DNA of 64,000 nucleotides, taken from contig CAVUSZ010000017.1 in assembly GCA_963744255.1 (NCBI GenBank), positions 1 to 64,000 on the forward strand, read 5' to 3'. The position numbers and the translations under genes are program-made. The notes beneath the pieces are model-generated. The model ran no database searches, was not told the DNA's origin, and saw only the letters and a list, made by a program, of their open reading frames with translations. The first letter of the stretch is position 1. Each line of letters starts with the position of its first letter. Of this stretch, positions 59,272-64,000 are shown piece by piece. Origin of the DNA: DATEDA01 sp963744255 (GTDB taxonomy: Bacteria > Pseudomonadota > Gammaproteobacteria > Burkholderiales > SG8-39).

Positions 59272-59871
59272 TTACAGCGACCGGCTGCGAATGATCCCGA
59301 CGGCGACGCCCTCGATCGCGAACGGCGACGAGCGGGTATCGACCAATATCGGCTTGAAATCCGGGTTCTCGGGGAGCAACTCGACCGTCGCGCCGCGGCG
59401 GCGCAGGCGCTTCACCGTCACTTCGTCCGCAAGCCGCGCGACCACGATCTGCCCGGAGCGTGCCTCGTCCGTCTTGTGCACGGCGAGAAAGTCGCCGTCG
59501 AGAATCCCGGTATCGCGCATGCTCATGCCGCGCACTTTCAGCAGGTAGTCGGCGCGCGGGCGGAAGAGACCCGGGTCGACCGAGTAGCGGCCGATGATGT
59601 GCTCTTCGGCGAGGATCGGGGAACCCGCAGCGACGCGGCCGACGAGCGGCAGCCCGAGCGCTTCCTTGAGGCGTAGCCCGCGCGCGGTGCCGTCGAGAAT
59701 CTCGAGCACACCTTTGCGTTCGAGCGCGCGCAGGTGCTCCTCGGCGGCGTTGGGCGAGGCGAAGCCGAGCATGCGCGAGATCTCGGCGCGCGTCGGCGGG
59801 AACCCGGTCTCCTCGATCGTGTCGCGGATGAGCTGCAGGATCTCCGCCTGCCGTGCCGTCAGTTCTTTCAT
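59272..59871 (-). CDS. lexA: LexA repressor
   Basis: This 199-residue repressor has an N-terminal winged HTH ('LTARQAEILQLIRDTIEETG', 'FPPTRAEISRMLGFASPNAA'). Its C-terminal autoprotease has the Ala-Gly cleavage site in 'VGRVAAGSPILAEEH', the catalytic Ser in 'VRGMSMRDTGILDGD' and Lys in 'EVTVKRLRRRG'. It represses SOS genes and is cleaved with RecA-ssDNA. It is the second gene of a five-gene run that starts behind a LexA box, so it should autoregulate. Confidence 0.95.
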   Translation of the reverse strand: MKELTARQAEILQLIRDTIEETGFPPTRAEISRMLGFASPNAAEEHLRALERKGVLEILDGTARGLRLKEALGLPLVGRVAAGSPILAEEHIIGRYSVDPGLFRPRADYLLKVRGMSMRDTGILDGDFLAVHKTDEARSGQIVVARLADEVTVKRLRRRGATVELLPENPDFKPILVDTRSSPFAIEGVAVGIIRSRSL

Positions 59872-59879
59872 GCCTGCTC

Positions 59880-60296
59880 CTAGGGTCGGGCGGAGTACTG
59901 GGCGCGGATCGCCTCCCGCGCCTGCGCGCCGGGGATCGCCCGCACGCCGGCCGGCATCGGCACCCGGCCGAAGCGCGCGAGCCGCGCCTCGATCGCGAGC
60001 CGGCTGCGCTCGTGCTCGACCGCGAGATCGTCGATCGATCTGCCCTTGTCAAAGGCGGTGACGAGCCGGTCGTCCTCTTCCTTCGACCACGGCTTCCCGG
60101 AATTGCCGGCGGCCGGGCGCGCGGCGTGCCGCTTCTGCGTCGCGACTGCCGTCTCGATGGCGCGCACCGCCTGGTAGAGCGCGCGCACGACGTCCGGGTG
60201 CTGGTAGGGGCTCGCCGCCGGGAACGGCTCACCGGTGAACGGGTCGGTGCCGGCCGACAGCGCCTGCAGGATGGAAAGCGCCTGGTCCTGGTCCAT
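59880..60296 (-). CDS. Conserved protein of unknown function, first gene of the SOS operon
   Basis: This 138-residue protein starts MDQDQALSILQALSAGTDPF and has 'FPAASPYQHPDVVRALYQAV' and a C-terminal helix-turn-like segment ('PWSKEEDDRLVTAFDKGRSI', 'DDLAVEHERSRLAIEARLAR') resembling a SANT/Myb or resolvase-type HTH. It has no recognised function. ATG 60296 lies 32 bp from the LexA box, and lexA follows 8 nt downstream. It is therefore an SOS gene by position. Confidence 0.8.
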   Translation of the reverse strand: MDQDQALSILQALSAGTDPFTGEPFPAASPYQHPDVVRALYQAVRAIETAVATQKRHAARPAAGNSGKPWSKEEDDRLVTAFDKGRSIDDLAVEHERSRLAIEARLARFGRVPMPAGVRAIPGAQAREAIRAQYSARP

Positions 60297-60327
60297 GGAT
60301 GTCTCCTCGCTTGGCCCCCGCCCTTAT

Positions 60328-60343
60328 CTGTATTGATACACAG
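60328..60343. promoter_or_regulatory. LexA (SOS) box
   Basis: CTGT-ATTGATAC-ACAG fits the classical CTGT-N8-ACAG LexA operator exactly. It lies between the divergent SOS operon (start 60296, minus) and the SRAP gene (start 60420, plus). On the minus strand it overlaps a promoter-like TTGTTC (60355-60350), so it should shut off the unknown gene-lexA-imuA-imuB-dnaE2 operon. It may also act on the SRAP gene 77 bp away. Confidence 0.88.
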
Positions 60344-60419
60344 TACTGAACAAAAAAGCAAGTGCCGGCCGCGGCGTCGAGGCAACTCGTTGTTTTTGCT
60401 GGAATGGGAAAATCCGCTG

Positions 60420-61073
60420 ATGTGCGGCCGCTATGTCCTCGTCGCGCCCGGCGCAGTCATCGCCGAGCATTTCCGCCTGGCCGAAGTGCCGGTCTATCCC
60501 CCGAGTTACAACATCGCCCCGACCCGGCAGGCGCTCGTCGTGCGCGAGACGCCCGCAGGCGAGCGAGAAGCGGCGATGCTCCGCTGGGGCCTGATTCCGC
60601 CGGGAGCGAAGGACACGCGCGTCGGCAGCCGGATGATCAATGCCCGCGCCGAAAGCGTGGCCGACAAGCCGGCGTTCCGCGCCGCGTTCCGCCGCCGGCG
60701 CTGCCTGGTTCCCGCCGACGGCTTCTACGAATGGCAATCGGTCGCGGGCGGGCGCAAGACGCCGTATTTCATCCGGCTCGCTTCGGGCGCGCCGCTCGCG
60801 CTCGCCGGGCTGTGGGAGCAATGGCGTCCACCCGCGGGCGACGCGATTGCCACCTTCACCATCATCACCACTGCGGCGAACGAGGCGATGCGCGCGTTCC
60901 ACGACCGTATGCCGGTGCTCGTCGCTCCCGCCGACCACGACGAGTGGCTGTCCTCGCCCAACGCGTCGGGGCTGCTCGCGCCGTGGTCCGGCGAGCCGCT
61001 CGAGATCCGCCCGGTCAGCGCGCGCGTCAACAGCGTCCGAAACGACGCGCCGGACCTCCTCGAGCGCGTATAA
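60420..61073 (+). CDS. SOS-response-associated peptidase family protein (SRAP, YedK/HMCES)
   Basis: This 217-residue protein starts MCGRYVLV, where Cys2 becomes the N-terminal residue that crosslinks to abasic sites in single-stranded DNA. Other landmarks are 'SYNIAPTRQALVV', 'RWGLIPPGAKD', 'INARAESVADKPAFR', 'RCLVPADGFYEWQ' (active-site Glu) and 'FHDRMPVLV' (His). It protects abasic sites in ssDNA. It is divergent from the SOS operon with a LexA box in the shared spacer. Confidence 0.93.
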   Translation: MCGRYVLVAPGAVIAEHFRLAEVPVYPPSYNIAPTRQALVVRETPAGEREAAMLRWGLIPPGAKDTRVGSRMINARAESVADKPAFRAAFRRRRCLVPADGFYEWQSVAGGRKTPYFIRLASGAPLALAGLWEQWRPPAGDAIATFTIITTAANEAMRAFHDRMPVLVAPADHDEWLSSPNASGLLAPWSGEPLEIRPVSARVNSVRNDAPDLLERV

Positions 61074-61084
61074 TCCGCCGCGCC

Positions 61085-61291
61085 ATGTTCGGAAAGAAGA
61101 TCAAGACCGGCTACGAATCCGACGCGACGCGCATGATCCGGGAGCTGCTCGAGGCGCGACCCGAGATCGCCGAGGAGCAGAAGAAGGGGCGCTCGCTGTG
61201 GTGGGACCGCAAGCTCGATCTCGACCTCCTGCGGCGCGAAGACGAGTCGCGAGTCGCGCAGAAGGGTTACGTCTATCAGACTGATCAATAG
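61085..61291 (+). CDS. DUF3460 family protein
   Basis: This 68-residue protein has the DUF3460 pattern ('TGYESDATRMIRELLEARPE', 'EEQKKGRSLWWDRKLDLDLL', 'VAQKGYVYQTDQ'). The family is nearly confined to Burkholderiales and relatives and has no known function. It starts 11 nt after the SRAP gene. Its stop codon overlaps the open frame of the next gene, suggesting an operon. Confidence 0.88.
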   Translation: MFGKKIKTGYESDATRMIRELLEARPEIAEEQKKGRSLWWDRKLDLDLLRREDESRVAQKGYVYQTDQ

Positions 61292-61985
61292 CCCGGGCAC
61301 GGGCCGGCGGCGCCGCGTCGGGGCGGCGCTTCTCGGCCTCGCGCTCGCGGGCTGTCTCTCGCCGCAGGCGAGCCTCCTGCTCGCGCTGATCCCGGACGGC
61401 ACGTTCACCACGCTGCTCAACAACATGCGCGGCGTGAGCACGACCAACCGCGAGAAGCTCGCTGCGCTCGAGCAGAAGGGCGACTGGGCGGGTGTCGTCC
61501 AGTTCGCGCACGAAAACATCCAGCGCGATCCTCACAATGCCGATTGGTGGATCATCAGCGGCTACGCCTACTCCCAGCTCCAACAGTACCAGCGCGCGGC
61601 GGACTCGTTCCAGCAGGCGATCCGTATCGAACCGCAGGAGATCACCAGCTGGAACCTGCTCGCCCAGGCCCAGCGCTCGCTCGGCCAGCCGGAGCGCGCG
61701 ATCCGCACGCTCGACAACGCGCTGCGGATCAACCGCGACTCGCCGATGACCTATTACCTGCTCGGCGAGAGTTTCAGCGACCTCAAACGGCCGGATCGCG
61801 CGGTGGGCTTCTACGAGGAGGCGGTGCAGCGCAATCCGCAGTTCGGCGAGGCGGTGTACGGGCTCGGCGTGGCCTATGCGCAGCTCGGCCGGAAGACCGA
61901 GTTCGACGCGGCCGTTCAGCTCCTCCAGAAGATCAATCCGCAAGCCGCGAACCAACTGGCCACCACGCCGGTCGGCAAGCGCTAG
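61281..61985 (+). CDS. TPR-repeat lipoprotein (start codon unclear)
   Basis: The TPR part is certain from ATG 61425: 'HNADWWIISGYAYSQLQQYQ', 'AADSFQQAIRIEPQEITSWN' and 'AIRTLDNALRINRDSPMTYY', ending 61985 after about five TPR units. Upstream the same frame stays open and encodes a basic-hydrophobic signal and lipobox ('RRRRVGAALLGLALAGCLSP'), which ATG 61425 would omit. No ATG, GTG or TTG precedes the lipobox. The earliest candidate is CTG 61281, inside the DUF3460 gene end. The start given here is thus inferred. It would be an outer-membrane lipoprotein with a scaffold role. Confidence 0.7.
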   Translation: MINSPGTGRRRRVGAALLGLALAGCLSPQASLLLALIPDGTFTTLLNNMRGVSTTNREKLAALEQKGDWAGVVQFAHENIQRDPHNADWWIISGYAYSQLQQYQRAADSFQQAIRIEPQEITSWNLLAQAQRSLGQPERAIRTLDNALRINRDSPMTYYLLGESFSDLKRPDRAVGFYEEAVQRNPQFGEAVYGLGVAYAQLGRKTEFDAAVQLLQKINPQAANQLATTPVGKR

Positions 61986-62273
61986 CGGACCGTCAACCGG
62001 GTCGCGCGGGCGTGCGTTGATCTGCGCGAGAGGTAGGGCGCGAAGTCTAGGGCGAGCCCTTCGTCCGCAGCTGGCTGGATCGACCCACCGGGTGGCGATC
62101 GACGGCCGGTTCAAGCTGTGCCACCCGACCCACGCGGAGCGGGCCGTCCCGCATCCAGAGCTGTTTCACCCGACGTTCACACCGCGCGGAATCGCGCTGC
62201 GTTAGTGGAATAATGGCAGCCTGCCGGGCGTTTCCGCTCCACGGACCCCGCATTGTCGAGGAGACGGGTCTTG

Positions 62274-62789
62274 ATGAGGATCCCCGTGTCGCTGCTCGCG
62301 GTGCTCGTTGCGGGCTGCGCCGCGTTCGCACCACCCGCGATTCCGCCCGGTGCGTCGCAGGCTGAGGTCGAGGCGAAGCTCGGGAAGCCGGCCGACGTCG
62401 TGCGTGGCCCCGGTGGTGAGGTTGTCTGGCAGTACCCCAGCGGTCCGCTTGGCCAGACGACGTACATGGTCGGGTTCGGGGCCGATGGGCGCGCGACTGG
62501 TGTGCGGCAGGCGCTCACTCTGGACAACTTTGCCAAGATCCGCCCCGGGATGACTCGGGACGAGGTCCGATTCGCTTTCGGGCCTCCCTCGACGGTCTCG
62601 AGCTACCGCAATCTCGGTGAGGAAGTCTGGTCGTACCGCTATCAGGTCCCAGTCGGCACCAACCGGATCTTCAACGTCCACTTCGATGCGGCGACCGGCC
62701 GCGTGCGGACGACCAGCGATCAGGAGGATCCGCTGTTCACTTCGCCCATCCGGGTCGTCGGCGCGACCTGTGCAGGAGAATGGCCATGA
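62274..62789 (+). CDS. BamE/OmlA-like lipoprotein, array unit 1
   Basis: This 171-residue lipoprotein has a lipobox (LLAVLVAGC) near residue 16 and two SmpA/OmlA-like repeats ('ASQAEVEAKLGKPADVVRGP' and 'GMTRDEVRFAFGPPSTVSSY'). ATG 62274 has GAGGAGA upstream. It is the most diverged member of the four-gene tandem array. Its TGA overlaps the next ATG (ATGA). BamE-like folds bind outer-membrane partners or phosphatidylglycerol; the role of this family is not established. Confidence 0.82.
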   Translation: MRIPVSLLAVLVAGCAAFAPPAIPPGASQAEVEAKLGKPADVVRGPGGEVVWQYPSGPLGQTTYMVGFGADGRATGVRQALTLDNFAKIRPGMTRDEVRFAFGPPSTVSSYRNLGEEVWSYRYQVPVGTNRIFNVHFDAATGRVRTTSDQEDPLFTSPIRVVGATCAGEWP

Positions 62790-63301
62790 GATCCGGTCTC
62801 GGGCTGGTGACGATCGCCGTTGCGGCGATGCTCGGGAGCGGCTGCGCGTCGCTGGCGCCGCCCTCGTTCGCGCCGGGCACCACCATGTCCGAAGTCGAGT
62901 CGCGCCTGGGCAAACCCAGGGATGTCGTGAAGGCGCCCGACGGCGACACGGTTTGGCAGTATCCGAACGGGCCGGTCGGCCAGACCACTTACATCGTGCG
63001 GTTCGGCCTCGACCAGCGCGTGAAGAGCGTTCATCAGGCACTCACGCTCGAGCAGTTTGCGAAGATCCGGCCTGGGACGACGACCCAGGACGATATCCGG
63101 CTGCTGCTCGGCCGGCCTGGGCAGACCATGTTCTTCAGCAGGCTGAACGAAGAGGTCTGGTCCTATCGCTACCAGGCCTCGGCGAGCGACAACCGCATCT
63201 TCAATGTTCATTTCGACGCGAAGACGGGTGCCGTGCGCAGCACGAGCGACCAGATCGACCCGCTGTTCACGCCCATCAACTACGATTCAAGCAACGCCTG
63301 A
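62786..63301 (+). CDS. BamE/OmlA-like lipoprotein, array unit 2
   Basis: This 171-residue lipoprotein has the lipobox 'MLGSGCASLAPPSFAPG' and the repeat core 'EVESRLGKPRDVVKAPDGDT', 'VWQYPNGPVGQTTYIV' and 'RPGTTTQDDIRLLLGRPG'. ATG 62786 overlaps the stop of unit 1 and AGGAG lies 8 nt before it. It is about 85-90 percent identical by eye to unit 3. Confidence 0.82.
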   Translation: MRSGLGLVTIAVAAMLGSGCASLAPPSFAPGTTMSEVESRLGKPRDVVKAPDGDTVWQYPNGPVGQTTYIVRFGLDQRVKSVHQALTLEQFAKIRPGTTTQDDIRLLLGRPGQTMFFSRLNEEVWSYRYQASASDNRIFNVHFDAKTGAVRSTSDQIDPLFTPINYDSSNA

Positions 63302-63309
63302 GGTACACC

Positions 63310-63825
63310 ATGCATTATCGTACGTCGCTCCCGCTCGCAGTCGCCGGGTTGCTCGTTGGCGGCTGCGCGTCGCTCGCACCGCCCTCGTTCGCTACCGGCA
63401 CCGCGATGTCGGAAGTCGAGTCGCGGATGGGCAAGCCGAAGGATGTCGTGAAAGCACCGGACGGCGACACCGTCTGGCAATATCCGAACGGGCCGGTCGG
63501 CCAGACAACCTACATGGTTAACTTCGGGGCCGACCAGCGCGTGAAGAGCGTTCGTCAGGCACTCACGCTCGAGCAGTTCGCGAAGATCCGGCCTGGGACG
63601 ACGACCCAGGACGATATCCGGCTGCTGCTCGGCCCTCCCGGCGAGACCATGTCGTTCAGCCGGATGAACGAGGAGGTCTGGTCCTATCGCTACCAGGCCT
63701 CGGCGAGCGACAACCGTATCTTCAACGTCCATTTCGACGCGAAGACGGGCGCTGTGCGGACCACGAGCGATCAGATCGACCCGCTGCTCAATCCCATCAA
63801 CCACGCCGCGAGCAACAACGCGTGA
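63310..63825 (+). CDS. BamE/OmlA-like lipoprotein, array unit 3
   Basis: This 171-residue lipoprotein has the lipobox 'GLLVGGCASLAPPSFATG' and the same core blocks as unit 2 ('EVESRMGKPKDVVKAPDGDT', 'RPGTTTQDDIRLLLGPPGET'). It starts 8 nt after unit 2 stops, exactly 524 bp after the unit 2 start. Differences from unit 2 cluster in the signal peptide and in a few positions after 'NFGADQRVKSV'. Confidence 0.82.
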   Translation: MHYRTSLPLAVAGLLVGGCASLAPPSFATGTAMSEVESRMGKPKDVVKAPDGDTVWQYPNGPVGQTTYMVNFGADQRVKSVRQALTLEQFAKIRPGTTTQDDIRLLLGPPGETMSFSRMNEEVWSYRYQASASDNRIFNVHFDAKTGAVRTTSDQIDPLLNPINHAASNNA

Positions 63826-63833
63826 GGTGCACC

Positions 63834-64000
63834 ATGGATCATCGTATGTCGCTCTGCTTCGCGGCTGCGGTCGCGACGCTGCTCGTTGGCGGCTGCGCGG
63901 CGCTTGCGCCGCCGTCGTTTCCGCCGGGCACTTCCATGTCCGAGGTCGAGTCGCGCATGGGCAAGCCGCGGGACGTGGTGAAAACGCCGGACGGCGACGT
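63834..64000 (+). CDS. BamE/OmlA-like lipoprotein, array unit 4 (cut by window end)
   Basis: ATG 63834 opens a fourth copy: signal peptide MDHRMSLCFAAAVATLLVGG, lipobox 'VGGCAALAPPSFPPGTS' and 'SEVESRMGKPRDVVKTPDGD'. It is again 524 bp from the previous start. Only the first 55 codons lie in the window, so the array may continue. Confidence 0.8.
   Translation, partial: MDHRMSLCFAAAVATLLVGGCAALAPPSFPPGTSMSEVESRMGKPRDVVKTPDGD

Larger units (their letters stand above)
62786..64000 (+). repeat. Tandem repeat with exact 524-bp period (lipoprotein units 2-4)
   Basis: Gene starts at 62786, 63310 and 63834 are exactly 524 bp apart. Long stretches such as the segment around 'AKIRPGTTTQDDIRLLLG' are almost identical in nucleotide sequence between units 2 and 3. 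Unit 1 is 512 bp before unit 2 and more diverged. This indicates recent tandem duplication or gene conversion. Confidence 0.8.

Noticed and set aside
61986..62273. 288-bp gap with short frames on both strands
   Set aside because: The frames match no known family, lack ribosome sites, and no promoter or terminator is convincing.
1..64000. CRISPR array, rRNA genes, complete tRNA genes, defence systems or phage structural genes
   Set aside because: I looked for regularly spaced short repeats, rRNA signatures and complete tRNA cloverleafs and saw none; the only tRNA sequence is the 3' half at 2962-3012.

Overview
The window is about 64 kb of GC-rich DNA, most likely from a betaproteobacterium related to Burkholderiales. 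The indicators are a DUF3460 protein, an orphan Bug-type solute receptor, a betaproteobacterial-type paa operon, phasin and PHA-granule genes, and a lexA-imuA-imuB-dnaE2 cassette. Six conserved genes (a QueA-like enzyme, an MFS pump, a YprB-like nuclease, a TPR protein, DnaE2 and a DUF5996 remnant) carry apparent frameshifts. Some of these may be sequence or assembly errors in a GC-rich draft rather than true decay.

Layout. 1-2.7 kb: the tail of an ABC permease, then a SoxR regulator divergent from a SDR/QueA-like operon, with a SoxR box in the promoter. 2.8-4.4 kb: an 80-bp inverted-repeat element, the 3' half of a tRNA-Pro(GGG) gene acting as an attachment site, and a tyrosine integrase whose stop codon lies inside it. 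4.5-6.3 kb: a soluble PAS histidine kinase and NarL-type response regulator. 6.5-17 kb: a phenylacetate catabolon, paaABCDE-N-G-H-K plus a thiolase, followed by a Bug receptor and an acyl-CoA thioesterase. 19-31 kb: an accessory stretch with two decayed IS elements, TetR/MFS, two SDR fragments, a dienoyl-CoA-reductase-like SDR, a hydrolase, a Tat-exported two-subunit molybdenum hydroxylase, and a SnoaL/LysR pair.

31-38.5 kb: a YprB/MrfA-like nuclease-helicase pair, then hsp20-lon behind a probable sigma-32 promoter. A promoter-operator-terminator unit on the minus strand near 38.7 kb contains no convincing ORF and may encode a small RNA. 39.8-51.5 kb is the most coherent and unusual block, a storage-lipid locus. 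One arm looks degradative: an internally deleted aldehyde dehydrogenase, a gluconate-dehydrogenase-subunit-3-like Tat protein, a GMC oxidoreductase and a membrane-anchored lipase. The other arm is biosynthetic or granule-related: an alcohol-forming fatty acyl-CoA reductase, a phasin, a TetR regulator, a TPR protein, a wax ester synthase/DGAT, an acyl-CoA-binding protein, a PHA-system protein and a cyclopropane fatty acid synthase.

51.7-54 kb: a class III aminotransferase and two tandem TPR paralogs. 54-61 kb: an SOS mutasome operon (unknown gene, lexA, imuA, imuB, dnaE2) behind a consensus LexA box, divergent from an SRAP-domain gene. 61-64 kb: a DUF3460 protein, a TPR lipoprotein that seems to lack a standard start codon, and a tandem array of four BamE/OmlA-like lipoproteins, the last three spaced exactly 524 bp apart and the fourth cut by the window end. 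Three convergent gene pairs share a CTAG tetranucleotide that serves as the stop codon for both genes.
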